A stretch of DNA of 64,000 nucleotides from an uncultured Muribaculum sp. (GCF_910583865.1 NZ_CAJTYX010000003.1:1-64000), one strand, 5' to 3'; positions 7,848-16,573 are shown, counted from the first letter of the stretch. Numbers and translations: made by a program. Notes: generated by a model from the letters alone, not told the origin.

Positions 7848-8858
7848 ATGCTTTGCGCGATAGATTTCTCAAACCTGCACACAATCCTCCGCTCTCTCTA
7901 TGACGAGATGATGCCCCTCTGCTCCGACATGGCGGGGGTGGCCCAGGGGATAGCCGGACTCGGCGCGCTGTTCTATGTCGCATACCGCGTATGGCAGTCA
8001 TTGGCAAGGGCGGAGCCGGTGGATGTGTTCCCGCTTCTTCGACCCTTCGCCGTCGGATTCTGCATCATGTTCTTCCCGACTGTGGTGCTCGGCACTATCA
8101 ATTCCATAATGTCGCCCATAGTGCAGGGTACAGCCTCGATGCTCGACGGCCAGACATTGGATATGCAGAAATACCGCGAGGAGAAGGACAGGCTCGAATA
8201 CGAGGCCATGATGCGAGACCCCTCCACGGCATACCTCGTGGATGACGCGGAGTTTGACCGTCAGATTGACGAGCTGGGAGTTACCGAGGTAGGCACTGCC
8301 GCCGGGATGTATATAGAGCGTGGTATGTACAAGGTGAAGAAGGCCATTCAGAACTTCTTCCGCGAGTTGCTGGAGCTGCTGTTTCAGGCGGCGTCGCTGA
8401 CGATAGACACCATAAGGACATTCTTCCTCATAGTGCTGGCGATACTCGGCCCGGTAAGTTTCGCAATATCGGTGTGGGACGGTTTCCAGACCACCCTCGT
8501 GCAGTGGATATGCCGTTACGTCCAGACCTACCTGTGGCTGCCCGTCGCGGACTTGTTCTCCACGATACTGGCGAAAATCCAAGTCCTGATGTTGCAGAAC
8601 GACATCTCCGAGCTTACCAACAACCCCAACGCAAACCTCGATTCCAGCAACACGACATACCTGATTTTCATGATAATAGGTATAATCGGCTACTTCACTA
8701 TCCCGACTGTCGCGGGCTGGATAATACAGGCCGGGGGCATGGGCAGCTACGGCAGGGCCGTCAACAATACCGCGCAACAGGCCGGTTCGGTCGCGGGCAG
8801 TCTCGGCGGTGCGGCCGCAGGCAATGCGGTCGGGCGTTTCAAGAGACTGTTCAAATGA
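7848..8858 (+). CDS. traJ: TraJ, VirB6/TrbL-like polytopic membrane protein
   Basis: A 336-aa polytopic inner-membrane protein with several membrane helices (about residues 25-45, 65-90, 180-205, 220-240, 270-295) and a glycine/alanine-rich C-terminus. The length, the N-terminal soluble stretch NLHTILRSLYDEMMPLC and the position between traI and traK fit TraJ of Bacteroidales elements, the VirB6/TrbL-like channel component through which DNA is thought to cross the inner membrane. Confidence 0.92.
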   Translation: MLCAIDFSNLHTILRSLYDEMMPLCSDMAGVAQGIAGLGALFYVAYRVWQSLARAEPVDVFPLLRPFAVGFCIMFFPTVVLGTINSIMSPIVQGTASMLDGQTLDMQKYREEKDRLEYEAMMRDPSTAYLVDDAEFDRQIDELGVTEVGTAAGMYIERGMYKVKKAIQNFFRELLELLFQAASLTIDTIRTFFLIVLAILGPVSFAISVWDGFQTTLVQWICRYVQTYLWLPVADLFSTILAKIQVLMLQNDISELTNNPNANLDSSNTTYLIFMIIGIIGYFTIPTVAGWIIQAGGMGSYGRAVNNTAQQAGSVAGSLGGAAAGNAVGRFKRLFK

Positions 8859-8876
8859 TATTCAAACAACGATTAA

Positions 8877-9500
8877 ATGGAGTTCAAATCGCTTAAAAAC
8901 ATCGAGACCTCCTTCCGGCAGATACGTCTTTTCGGCATAGTCTTCGTGTCGATGTGCGCGGCGGTGGTGACTGTGGCACTCGTGACGGTGTTCAACTTCG
9001 CCGAAAAGCAGCGGGAGAAAATCTATGTCCTCGACAACGGCAAATCGCTGATGCTGGCACTGTCACAGGACATGAGCCAGAACCGCCCGGCGGAGGCGAG
9101 GGAACACGTCAGACGCTTTCACGAGCTGTTCTTCTCGCTGTCGCCCGACAAATCGGCCATAGAGCACAACATAAACCGTGCCCTCATACTCTCCGACAAG
9201 AGCGCGTACAACTACTATTCCGACTATTCCGAGAAGGGCTATTACAACCGCATAATTTCCGGCAACATAAATCAGGTGTGCATAGTTGATAGCGTCCTGT
9301 GCGACTTTGACAACTATCCCTACACAGCAAAGACCTATGCGCGTCAGATGATTATACGCCAGAGCAACGTCACCGAAAGAAGCCTTGTGACAGTATGCCG
9401 CCTTACAAACTCGTCACGCTCCGACGACAACCCCAACGGGTTTATAATCGAGGGATTCAACATCCTTGAAAACAGGGATATTTCAACAGTAAAAAGATAA
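8877..9500 (+). CDS. traK: TraK, VirB8-like conjugal transfer protein
   Basis: A 207-aa bitopic protein with a short cytoplasmic N-terminus (MEFKSLKNIETSFRQIR), one membrane helix (about residues 19-41) and a periplasmic domain. FRQIR before the helix and the ARQMIIRQSNVTERSLVTVC strand near the C-terminus are family features. TraK proteins are the VirB8-like core assembly factors. It follows traJ after 18 bp. Confidence 0.92.
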   Translation: MEFKSLKNIETSFRQIRLFGIVFVSMCAAVVTVALVTVFNFAEKQREKIYVLDNGKSLMLALSQDMSQNRPAEAREHVRRFHELFFSLSPDKSAIEHNINRALILSDKSAYNYYSDYSEKGYYNRIISGNINQVCIVDSVLCDFDNYPYTAKTYARQMIIRQSNVTERSLVTVCRLTNSSRSDDNPNGFIIEGFNILENRDISTVKR

Positions 9501-9505
9501 CGGAA

Positions 9506-9847
9506 ATGAAACTGTCAAAATCAATCGGACGCTCCATATATAATAAGGTGTGGAGCGTCCCCAAGGGGGCGGTCGGGAATTTCCTGCGCCGCAGGTGCAA
9601 CGGAATCCCTGAAAACCGGCGTCTCGCGGTGATTGCCGTGCTGCTGTCGCTGTTCATCCTCACCGCGTTTTTCGTATTCGGCAACGCCTGTTACCGTATA
9701 GGACGCGGCCATGCAGCCGCCACACTTGCGGAGCCGGCCCACATAGAGGGTCTCGACATAACGGTAGAGAGTGACGGCGGTTCGCCGGACATGGATAACA
9801 AGACTGTATGTGGATATGGCATCCCGGAATTTGAAAACGAGGATTAG
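9506..9847 (+). CDS. traL: TraL, DUF3989 small membrane protein
   Basis: A 113-aa protein with a basic N-terminal region (about residues 1-45), one membrane helix (about 45-66, AVIAVLLSLFILTAFFVFG) and a short periplasmic tail. The position between traK and traM and the layout match TraL/DUF3989. Its role is unclear but it is conserved in these transfer operons. The 3' end overlaps the likely traM start by 32 bp. Confidence 0.85.
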   Translation: MKLSKSIGRSIYNKVWSVPKGAVGNFLRRRCNGIPENRRLAVIAVLLSLFILTAFFVFGNACYRIGRGHAAATLAEPAHIEGLDITVESDGGSPDMDNKTVCGYGIPEFENED

Positions 9848-11030
9848 CGAATGGCTCGGATCCAAGTCCGAGGCCGAGAGGCAGAAACTAAAAAAATACC
9901 TTATCGTCATACCGGGAGCCGTCCTGATTTTCCTCGGCTCGATGTGGCTGATTTTCGGCTCGTACCTTCCCGGCGAGGACACCGCCAAGGGAAAGGCCAA
10001 CATGGAACTGCCCGAAGGTGACAGCGACGGGTTGCAGGGCAACAAGCTGAAGGCACTCGCGGATGAGGCACTCCGCGAGGAGAAGGCAAGACAGGACAGC
10101 GTGCTTCAGGTCTCGATAAGGATGTCGGACTCGATACCGGAGAGGGCTGCCACGGACTCTGCCTCCACTCCGATCGAGCAGTCTGCACAAAGCTACCGCG
10201 AGGTGCAGGAGTCGCTCAACAACTTCTTTGTCGAGGAGGAGACCCCCGACGCGGAGATTGACGCACTCAACGAGCGCATTGCGGAACTGGAGGCGCAGAA
10301 CGAGGCGGCACGGCAAAATTCGGCCCAGCCCGACGAGATGGCGATGCTGGAGCGGTCATACCAGCTGGCGGCAAAATATATGGGCAACGGCAACGGCGGA
10401 AATTACCCGCCACCTCCGGCAATAGAGGAAGAGAAGGGCAAAAGGAATGTCCTGCCGGTGTCACAGGTCAGCCGCGATGTCGTTTCCTCGCTCAATGCCT
10501 CCAATGCCACCCGACGGCTGACAACCGCGGTCGGTATGTCCAGAACTATTAACAAGAACACCATAGCCGCAGTGGTGGCCGGAAACCAGAGTGTGGCTGA
10601 CGGCGAGAGTGTAAGGCTCCGTACCACCGAGACCATGTGGATAGGCAACCGCCTTGTACCACGCAACACCGCAATCGTCGGGACCGCGCGTATTCAGGGC
10701 GAGAGACTGGAGATTGAAATCTCGTCCGTCGAGTGCCAAGGCTCGATATATGAGGTGGAATTGCAGGTCTATGACTCCGACGGACAGGAGGGCATAAATA
10801 TCCCCGGCTCTATGGAGTCCGACGCCCTGCATGAAATCGGTGCCAACATGGGGTCCACTATGGGCAGTTCAATCAATATTTCCACCAACACCGGGGCGCA
10901 GATAGCCTCCGACGTGGGCAGGGGGCTTATCAACGGAGTGTCGCAGTACCTCACGAAAAAAATGCGCACGGTCAAGGTACATCTCAAAGCCGGATACCGT
11001 GTGATGCTCCACCAGCCCGAAGATGTATAA
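9816..11030 (+). CDS. traM: TraM, VirB10-like conjugal transfer protein
   Basis: A 404-aa protein with a short cytoplasmic N-terminus (LKKYLIVIPGA leading into the helix), one membrane helix (about residues 24-43), a long polar linker with coiled-coil potential (residues 55-200, Glu/Ala-rich) and a C-terminal VirB10/TrbI-like beta domain (about 240-404). TraM spans the periplasm as the VirB10-type core component. The frame is open back to 9771, but the ATG at 9816 shortens the overlap with traL and leaves the typical short cytoplasmic tail. Confidence 0.9.
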   Translation: MASRNLKTRISEWLGSKSEAERQKLKKYLIVIPGAVLIFLGSMWLIFGSYLPGEDTAKGKANMELPEGDSDGLQGNKLKALADEALREEKARQDSVLQVSIRMSDSIPERAATDSASTPIEQSAQSYREVQESLNNFFVEEETPDAEIDALNERIAELEAQNEAARQNSAQPDEMAMLERSYQLAAKYMGNGNGGNYPPPPAIEEEKGKRNVLPVSQVSRDVVSSLNASNATRRLTTAVGMSRTINKNTIAAVVAGNQSVADGESVRLRTTETMWIGNRLVPRNTAIVGTARIQGERLEIEISSVECQGSIYEVELQVYDSDGQEGINIPGSMESDALHEIGANMGSTMGSSINISTNTGAQIASDVGRGLINGVSQYLTKKMRTVKVHLKAGYRVMLHQPEDV

Positions 11031-11049
11031 CCACAACAACCAGACAGAT

Positions 11050-12063
11050 ATGAAGGCAAGAAATATCATCCTCTCGGTCATTGCCGTAATAGGCATGGCA
11101 ACCCCGGCGTTTGCCAAAAACACAAAGCCGGTCAAAAACACAGATAACCATGTGTCTCCTGACACTGAGGCGGTCGCTGAACACGACATAAACGTGTACG
11201 GTGAGAACTACACCGACGGCGACAAGTTCAGCGGTCTTACCCGCAAGGTCGGATTTGACCGAATGATACCGCCCCACGCGCTGGAGGTATGCTATCAGAA
11301 GACCACGCACATTATCTTCCCGTCGGAGATTGTATATGTGGACCTCGGAGGGGAGGACATCGTGGCCGGACTCGCCGACGGAGCGAAAAACGTGCTGCGC
11401 GTCAAATCCGCCTCCAAGTCGTTCAAGTCGGAGACAAACCTCTCGGTCATCACCGATGACGGCTGCTTTTTCACCTTTAACGTGAAATTCGCCAAGGAAC
11501 CGCTGTTGCTGAACATCGAGATGACCGACTTCATCCACGACGGCGAGGCAGTGAACCGTCCCAACAACGCGCAGGAAATCTATCTTGAACGCCTCGGCAG
11601 CGAGAGTCCGATGCTTGTCAAGCTGATTATGAAAAGCATATACAAACAAAATAAGCGCGAGATAAAGCATATCGGCTCAAAGCGTTTCGGTGTGCAGTTC
11701 CTCCTGAAATCAATCTATGCCAACAACGGACTGCTGTATTTCCACACCGAAATAAAGAACACCAGCAATATCCCGTTTGACATCGAATATGTGTCATTCA
11801 AAATCGTGGACAAGAAAGTGGTGAAGAGGACGGCCATGCAGGAACAGGTGCTTGAACCGCTCCGTGCCCAGAACTATGTAGTGACGGTACCCGGAAAATC
11901 ATCGGAACGCACCGTGTTCGCTCTGGAGAAATTCACCATTCCCGACGACAAGCAGCTCGTGGTCGAGGTTGCCGAGAAGGAAGGAGGCCGTCACCAGACC
12001 TTTGTCGTGGAGAACGCGGATATTGTACGCGCAAATGTGATTGACGAACTTTCAATACAGTAA
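11050..12063 (+). CDS. traN: TraN, DUF4138 (VirB9-like) conjugal transfer protein
   Basis: A 337-aa secreted protein. The signal peptide is MKARNIILSVIAVIGMATPAFA, and the mature part contains the family element KTTHIIFPSEIVYVDLGGED near the N-terminus. TraN/DUF4138 is the VirB9-like periplasmic component that works with TraM. The longer frame from 11023 would add nine residues ahead of the signal peptide, so 11050 was preferred. traO follows after 3 bp. Confidence 0.92.
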   Translation: MKARNIILSVIAVIGMATPAFAKNTKPVKNTDNHVSPDTEAVAEHDINVYGENYTDGDKFSGLTRKVGFDRMIPPHALEVCYQKTTHIIFPSEIVYVDLGGEDIVAGLADGAKNVLRVKSASKSFKSETNLSVITDDGCFFTFNVKFAKEPLLLNIEMTDFIHDGEAVNRPNNAQEIYLERLGSESPMLVKLIMKSIYKQNKREIKHIGSKRFGVQFLLKSIYANNGLLYFHTEIKNTSNIPFDIEYVSFKIVDKKVVKRTAMQEQVLEPLRAQNYVVTVPGKSSERTVFALEKFTIPDDKQLVVEVAEKEGGRHQTFVVENADIVRANVIDELSIQ

Positions 12064-12066
12064 ACG

Positions 12067-12651
12067 ATGATGAAAAAAGCGATATTCATAATCGCTGCCA
12101 TGCTTGCCCTGTTCGCAGGGCAGGCAATGGCCCAGCGATGCCTCCCCGGCATGTCGGCGGTTGAAATCAAGGCAGGCATGGCAGACGGTTTCTATACGGG
12201 CAAATCCCGCGACTGCGGCTATTCATTCGGTATACATTATTCAGTGTTCAAGGGCAACGCCGACACTTGGAGTTTCGGAGGCGGTTATCTTCAGACCTAC
12301 AAGCCCTACGGAGAGAAAGGCCGCATCCCTGTGGCACAGTTCACAGGGGAGGCCGGTTACAACCTACACTTTGTCAGTGACTACTCGCAGACATTCCACA
12401 TCTATGGAGGCGTGTCGGCCCTCGGAGGATACGAGACTGTCAACTGGGGTGACAAATCATTGCCAGACGGCTCGACTCTCCACAACGGCGACTCGTTCAT
12501 CTATGGCGGTGCCGTCTCCCTGCAAGCCGATTTTTATTTCTCTGATAAAATCGCCCTGACCGCCAATGTTAGGGAGCGGTTTGTATTCGGCAACTCCACG
12601 GGACATTACCATACGGAGTATGGCGTCGGTGTAAAATTCATAATCGAATAA
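12067..12651 (+). CDS. traO: TraO conjugal transfer protein (outer-membrane-like)
   Basis: A 194-aa protein with a signal peptide (MKKAIFIIAAMLALFAGQAMA) and a beta-rich mature region with alternating aromatic/glycine residues (SFGGGYLQTYKPYGEKGRIP, VQLTAN-type strands) ending in a hydrophobic strand FIIE. This matches TraO, probably an outer-membrane beta-barrel or an associated protein. The position after traN and before the primase genes is canonical. Confidence 0.88.
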   Translation: MMKKAIFIIAAMLALFAGQAMAQRCLPGMSAVEIKAGMADGFYTGKSRDCGYSFGIHYSVFKGNADTWSFGGGYLQTYKPYGEKGRIPVAQFTGEAGYNLHFVSDYSQTFHIYGGVSALGGYETVNWGDKSLPDGSTLHNGDSFIYGGAVSLQADFYFSDKIALTANVRERFVFGNSTGHYHTEYGVGVKFIIE

Positions 12652-12655
12652 GGCT

Positions 12656-13120
12656 ATGGGATTGATTGTGATAGACCTTGACATCAAGAATCTTCCGCTG
12701 GAGGATTTTATGAAGGCTCTCGGCTATGAGCCGAAAAAAAGAAACGGCAACCGCTTGACATACAATGCGCCTTATTCAGCCGACAGCAACGCCACTATGG
12801 TGGTTGACACTGAAAAGAACGGCTGGTATGACAGCAATGAGCCTGAAAAATACTACGGCGGCATTTATGATCTCGCCTACGAGCTGACAGGGAGCTGCAA
12901 CCGCTCCGAGTTGAACCTCTACATCGCAACGCAGATGAAAGGGGTTAGGGATTTCAAAACCTACGGAGTTACCGCCAATGGGAAGGAAGCCGAGGGTAAT
13001 GTTGTGGTGGCAATGCCAGTCAGTAAGCCTGAAACGCTAAAAGCAGCCACAAAGGTTGAGCCGCCGAAAGAACAGCCCAAGCAACAGCAGCCCAAACCCA
13101 GACGCAGAATTAGATTTTAG
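12656..13120 (+). CDS. Stand-alone primase-N-terminus-like protein
   Basis: A 154-aa protein whose first 90 residues resemble the N-terminal region of the primase encoded next. Both have an I/L-x-D-F-hydrophobic run, LGYEP, an APY motif, a central W-(Y/F)-D and then a hydrophobic helix (IYDLAYELTG here, IFTLAGELSG there). It has no toprim part; residues 115-154 form a Pro/Gln/Lys-rich basic tail ending RRRIRF. Zinc-binding cysteines of the CHC2 domain are absent. It looks like a detached or duplicated DNA-binding module of the transposon primase. The function is inferred. Confidence 0.65.
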   Translation: MGLIVIDLDIKNLPLEDFMKALGYEPKKRNGNRLTYNAPYSADSNATMVVDTEKNGWYDSNEPEKYYGGIYDLAYELTGSCNRSELNLYIATQMKGVRDFKTYGVTANGKEAEGNVVVAMPVSKPETLKAATKVEPPKEQPKQQQPKPRRRIRF

Positions 13121-13123
13121 ATT

Positions 13124-13990
13124 ATGGATATAGATGCTATAAAAGGAATATCCCTTGTAGACTTCCTTCATCATCTCGGCTATGAGCCGACAGGACGCGA
13201 CAGCAAGGGACTGTGGTACCGTGCCCCGTACCGCAACGAGCGCAGACCCTCATTCCATGTCAGGCCGGGGCGCGGGGTATGGTTCGACTTCGGGACAGGT
13301 GCCGGAGGCGACATATTCACCCTTGCCGGTGAGCTGTCGGGCAAAACGGACTTCATCGGACAGGCGCGTTATATCGCCGAGACAATGAGGATGCCTGTCG
13401 CGGAGCCGTACAAACCTGTCCCTTTCAAGGAGGAGCCGACATTCGAGAACGTAAGTGTCTCACGTCTTGAATCCCCCTCCCTGCTGCGCTACCTCGCGGA
13501 GCGCGGGATACCGTCGGATATTGCCGCCCGGTATTGCGTACAGGTGGATTACCGGCTGCACGGCAAGGACTATTATGCCGTGGGGTTCGGGAACAACGCC
13601 CACGGATACGAGCTTAGGAACAGGTTCTGGAAAGGCGCGTTTCCTCCGAAGAACATCACCTGCATCCGGAGGGGAAATCCACGGTGCAACGTGTTCGAGG
13701 GCTTTATCGACTTTCTTTCGGCGGAACGCCTCGGATTGAACGACGGGACGGACACCGTGGTGCTCAACTCGGTAGCCAATCTCGCAAAGGCAAAACCGTT
13801 TCTAAACGGATACGACCGCATCCTCTGCTACCTTGACAATGACGTTGCCGGGCGGAGTGCCCTCGCGTCGCTCCGCAGGGAATACGCGGAGAAGGTTATC
13901 GACAAGTCGGCGATGTATCCGGAACATAAGGATTTGAACGACTATCTTGTGGCCTCGTGCCGGAAAGTGACAATTAAACACAGACTTTGA
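13124..13990 (+). CDS. traP: TraP-like DNA primase (toprim domain)
   Basis: A 288-aa DnaG/CHC2-type primase of the tra operon. The N-terminal CHC2-like region (residues 1-90) keeps RAPYRNERRPSFHV and the W-F-D-F-G-x-G-x-G-G pattern but lacks the zinc cysteines. The toprim domain has a conserved Glu in VFEGFIDFLSAE (about residue 190) and DNDVAGR (about 235-241). Such primases convert transferred single-stranded DNA to duplex in the recipient. It lies 3 bp after the primase-N-like gene and 3 bp before traQ. Confidence 0.85.
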   Translation: MDIDAIKGISLVDFLHHLGYEPTGRDSKGLWYRAPYRNERRPSFHVRPGRGVWFDFGTGAGGDIFTLAGELSGKTDFIGQARYIAETMRMPVAEPYKPVPFKEEPTFENVSVSRLESPSLLRYLAERGIPSDIAARYCVQVDYRLHGKDYYAVGFGNNAHGYELRNRFWKGAFPPKNITCIRRGNPRCNVFEGFIDFLSAERLGLNDGTDTVVLNSVANLAKAKPFLNGYDRILCYLDNDVAGRSALASLRREYAEKVIDKSAMYPEHKDLNDYLVASCRKVTIKHRL

Positions 13991-13993
13991 ATT

Positions 13994-14506
13994 ATGGAAA
14001 TCATCAAGAATAAATACAGGAAAACATTCGGCCTCATGGCTCTCGTCTCCCTCGCAATAGCCGCCGTGTGCGGTCTCGCGTCATGCTCCGACGACCTCGA
14101 CGTGCAACAGTCCTATCCTTTTACCGTGGAGGTCATGCCGTTTACCGACAAGATTGTCAAGGGTCAGACCGTGGAGCTGCGTTTTGAAATCGTACCCGAA
14201 GGCAGCTACACCAACACCCTCTACACAATCCGCTATTTCCAGTATGACGGGGAAGGCTCGCTCAGACTTGTTGACGGCCCGGTGCTGGTCAACAATGACC
14301 GCGTATTGCTTGAAAGCAAGACTTTCCGCCTGAACTATACGGCGAAATCTTCAGGGGAGCATAGATACCTCGTCGTTGTGGAGGACAATTTCGGTTCGAC
14401 CCCGTGGGAACGCACATTCGAGTTCAACAACAATGACAAGGAGGACAACGACAGTACGGACATCCTCAGACCGGTGGTCAATCCCGTAATCCCGGTGGTG
14501 CGATGA
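13994..14506 (+). CDS. traQ: TraQ, DUF3872 lipoprotein
   Basis: A 170-aa lipoprotein. The signal sequence ends in the lipobox LASC (Cys at about residue 32), followed by a beta-sandwich-like domain with an Asn/Asp-rich stretch near the C-terminus. The N-terminal QQSYPFTVEVMPFTDKI and the position between the primase and lysozyme genes match TraQ/DUF3872. Probably anchored in the outer membrane as part of the transfer apparatus. The stop overlaps the lysozyme start by 4 bp. Confidence 0.9.
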   Translation: MEIIKNKYRKTFGLMALVSLAIAAVCGLASCSDDLDVQQSYPFTVEVMPFTDKIVKGQTVELRFEIVPEGSYTNTLYTIRYFQYDGEGSLRLVDGPVLVNNDRVLLESKTFRLNYTAKSSGEHRYLVVVEDNFGSTPWERTFEFNNNDKEDNDSTDILRPVVNPVIPVVR

Positions 14507-15009
14507 GGAGGCTGGTAATGTTCTTCGTGGCGTTGCTGACCCTTGCGGCAACAACGCCCGCCGCCCACGCGAGAAAAAGCATAATGGACCTGCCTCCGTT
14601 TGAACGTGCCGTGCTGATTATAAAGAAGTTCGAGACGCTCCACCGCCCATGCCACTGGCCGGCGGTCGGATACGGACATATGGTGCAGCCGGGAGAGCCG
14701 TTCAGACGCGGTGTCCAGCTCACCGAGAGACAGGCGGATGCCCTGCTCCGCAGGGATCTCCGCAGGTTCATCGCCCTCTATGACGATTTCAGACCGGATG
14801 ATGCGTTGCTCCTCGGTGTGCTGGCGTACAACTGCGGTCCCGGTGTCGTCAACAAATCCGGCGTTTACAGACGACTCAAATCGGGCAACCGCGACATCTA
14901 CAAGTCCTACACATCGCATTGCCGTTACAAGGGAAAATTCCATAAGCAGCTGCATCGAAGGCGAATTATAGAGTTTCTTTATCTTTATGATTCTCATAAC
15001 CAAAAATAA
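14503..15009 (+). CDS. Conjugation-associated lysozyme (GH24-like)
   Basis: A 168-aa peptidoglycan hydrolase with signal peptide MRRLVMFFVALLTLAATTPAAHA. The mature domain starts IIKKFETLHRPC, with the catalytic Glu in KFE, followed by VGYGHMVQPGEPF as in T4-type (GH24) lysozymes, and later LGVLAYNCGPGVV. It would open the cell wall locally for the transfer channel. The last gene of the tra operon; it is followed by a hairpin. Confidence 0.88.
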   Translation: MRRLVMFFVALLTLAATTPAAHARKSIMDLPPFERAVLIIKKFETLHRPCHWPAVGYGHMVQPGEPFRRGVQLTERQADALLRRDLRRFIALYDDFRPDDALLLGVLAYNCGPGVVNKSGVYRRLKSGNRDIYKSYTSHCRYKGKFHKQLHRRRIIEFLYLYDSHNQK

Positions 15010-15099
15010 AAACATTATGGTTTTCATGCTAATTATAATCTAAAAAAATGCTTGGATAAAACCATATATAAAATCCAAATTAACAGGAATATATACAAT

Positions 15100-15132
15100 A
15101 GCGGCAAGAAGTTTAGTAAAAATCTTGCCGCT
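15100..15132 (+). terminator. Hairpin after the tra operon
   Basis: Arms AGCGGCAAG (15100-15108) and CTTGCCGCT (15124-15132) with a 15-nt AT-rich loop, about 90 bp after the lysozyme stop. A short TAATTT follows rather than a strong T-run, so it is a moderate terminator candidate separating the tra operon from the lipoprotein pair. Confidence 0.55.
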
Positions 15133-15135
15133 TAA

Positions 15136-15167
15136 TTTGCGTATTAAAACATTTTTACATACTTTTG
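15136..15167 (+). promoter_or_regulatory. Consensus Bacteroidota promoter for the lipoprotein pair
   Basis: TTTG at 15136-15139, a 20-nt spacer and TACTTTTG at 15160-15167 match the Bacteroides housekeeping consensus TTTG-N19-21-TAnnTTTG exactly. Transcription would begin near 15173, upstream of both possible starts of the first lipoprotein gene. Confidence 0.75.
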
Positions 15168-15221
15168 TGAACGTAAATTACTAAACGTTTAAGTCGAATG
15201 GTATATCGCAATAGGATACAG

Positions 15222-15848
15222 ATGTCATATGTACTCAAAAGAAAAAGGAATAGAGCCTTAGAGATTTTGAGCGCATTGTTAATTCTTGTCATTTCGCAGG
15301 CCTGTAATAAGGATGATGATTTACCATTGGTTATGACTGATGGGAATAGGATTACTCTTAGTAGCGATGAAATTGTTTACTATGGCAATGAGTCTGATTT
15401 TTTACATTCCTATACTTCGCTATTCCCATGTAAATATTCATTCATTTCTAATAATCGGGGTCCTTATCTGCAAGAAGAGTCATATTCTATTGAAGGATAT
15501 GATGATAGATTTATAGGACATTGGGAAAAGGCAAAATTTGGTGATTGGATAAAAAAATATGGACTTGAGCCAAACAAAGTATTTTATTGCGCTACAATAA
15601 AGTACGTGTCATATATGCCAATTCCCTTATCGGGGGAAGATTATATTCCGGTTATGCCACTTAATAACATGGGATATTCTCCGTGGACTTCTAATAGGTC
15701 TTTCGATATCGATTATAACAATCAATATCCTAAATATGTATTCTATACTTGTTTTAGATATATCGGTTATAACGATAAATTAGCGGGTGTTTACATAGAC
15801 TTACCATTAACAAATAAATTAATATGGAATTTTACAGTAAAAAAATGA
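15222..15848 (+). CDS. Putative lipoprotein, cargo gene 1 (unknown)
   Basis: About 208 aa with a basic n-region (KRKRNR), a hydrophobic core and lipobox ISQAC, so likely a lipoprotein. The mature part is rich in Tyr and Asp. The DNA is clearly more AT-rich than the tra genes around it. The C-terminal half, from KKYGLEPNKVFYCATIKYVS onward, aligns with the next gene's EKYGINPTTVYIGKFITYY, showing a paralogous pair. An ATG at 15198 would add eight residues; 15222 gives a normal signal peptide. I recognise no family. A role in surface or entry exclusion, or another cargo function, is speculation. Confidence 0.7.
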   Translation: MSYVLKRKRNRALEILSALLILVISQACNKDDDLPLVMTDGNRITLSSDEIVYYGNESDFLHSYTSLFPCKYSFISNNRGPYLQEESYSIEGYDDRFIGHWEKAKFGDWIKKYGLEPNKVFYCATIKYVSYMPIPLSGEDYIPVMPLNNMGYSPWTSNRSFDIDYNNQYPKYVFYTCFRYIGYNDKLAGVYIDLPLTNKLIWNFTVKK

Positions 15849-16501
15849 ACAAGATGCTTGTCATTGCCTTCGTTGGCGTTATGAGCGTTTTGGTTGGAGC
15901 ATGTACGTCTGATGCTCTTGATGATGCAAATGCGCTTGCCGATGGTGCAGTCGTTAAAAATGCATTAGTTAAAAATGCCGATGGTACGGAAACCGTTATT
16001 CTTTCCAATGGGGAGCAAATCGTATTGGAAGATACCACCACTTATGTCATCAATTTTGACACCATAAATATGGGAAATGACATTGATGATGTTATGGTTT
16101 CCAGAGCTATCGCGCCAACAGGTTATGACAGAGAATCCAAGCCAAAAGATAATAAAAAATATCTATTAGGAGGATTAGAAAAATATGGCATTAATCCGAC
16201 CACAGTCTATATCGGTAAGTTCATAACATATTATAAAGACTTACCAGTTTCTAAAGGGTATAGCCTTTTTCCGTCCAACAACAAATATGCCACTGAGAAT
16301 AAAATGGGATTTAACCCTCCCTCACTGACGAAAGTCGGATTTCATACCACTGTTCCTGACACTTGGACTGGTTATGAGACTGGGGTTACTCAAATATTTT
16401 ACGTCAATAGCGATATATCTGGTATATATTGGAATAAAAATGTTCCCTGTAATCCAGCGGATTTGACATGGTATTACAGAGCCATTCCAGACGAGCAATG
16501 A
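15845..16501 (+). CDS. Putative lipoprotein, cargo gene 2 (unknown, paralogue)
   Basis: About 218 aa starting MNKMLVIAFVGVMSVLVGAC, a lipoprotein signal with lipobox LVGAC. The ATG overlaps the previous stop (ATGA), so the two genes are co-translated. The first 60 mature residues contain a short alanine/aspartate repeat and NADGTETVILSNGEQIVLED. The second half parallels gene 1 (KYGxxPxxV, then a Tyr-rich strand pattern and a C-terminal WNF/WYY). AT-rich and without recognisable homologues. Start 15845 preferred over 15824 because of the overlap and signal peptide. Confidence 0.7.
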   Translation: MNKMLVIAFVGVMSVLVGACTSDALDDANALADGAVVKNALVKNADGTETVILSNGEQIVLEDTTTYVINFDTINMGNDIDDVMVSRAIAPTGYDRESKPKDNKKYLLGGLEKYGINPTTVYIGKFITYYKDLPVSKGYSLFPSNNKYATENKMGFNPPSLTKVGFHTTVPDTWTGYETGVTQIFYVNSDISGIYWNKNVPCNPADLTWYYRAIPDEQ

Positions 16502-16504
16502 TAA

Positions 16505-16529
16505 GCCGCCTGTGGCGGCCGAAATTTTG
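16505..16529 (+). terminator. Hairpin plus AT tract after the lipoprotein pair
   Basis: GCCGCC and GGCGGC pair around a TGT loop (16505-16519), followed by CGAAATTTTG. It starts 4 bp after the stop of the second lipoprotein gene and reads as its intrinsic terminator. Confidence 0.6.
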
Positions 16530-16539
16530 AGCTAAAAAT

Positions 16540-16573
16540 GCCCCCGTCAAGCCTTCAACGGTTTGGCGGGGGC
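16540..16573. terminator. Strong hairpin between convergent genes
   Basis: GCCCCCG...GCGGGGGC with an extended, G-U-containing stem. On the minus strand it ends in CATTTTTAGC, so it likely terminates the DUF1848 transcript arriving from the right. Confidence 0.65.
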
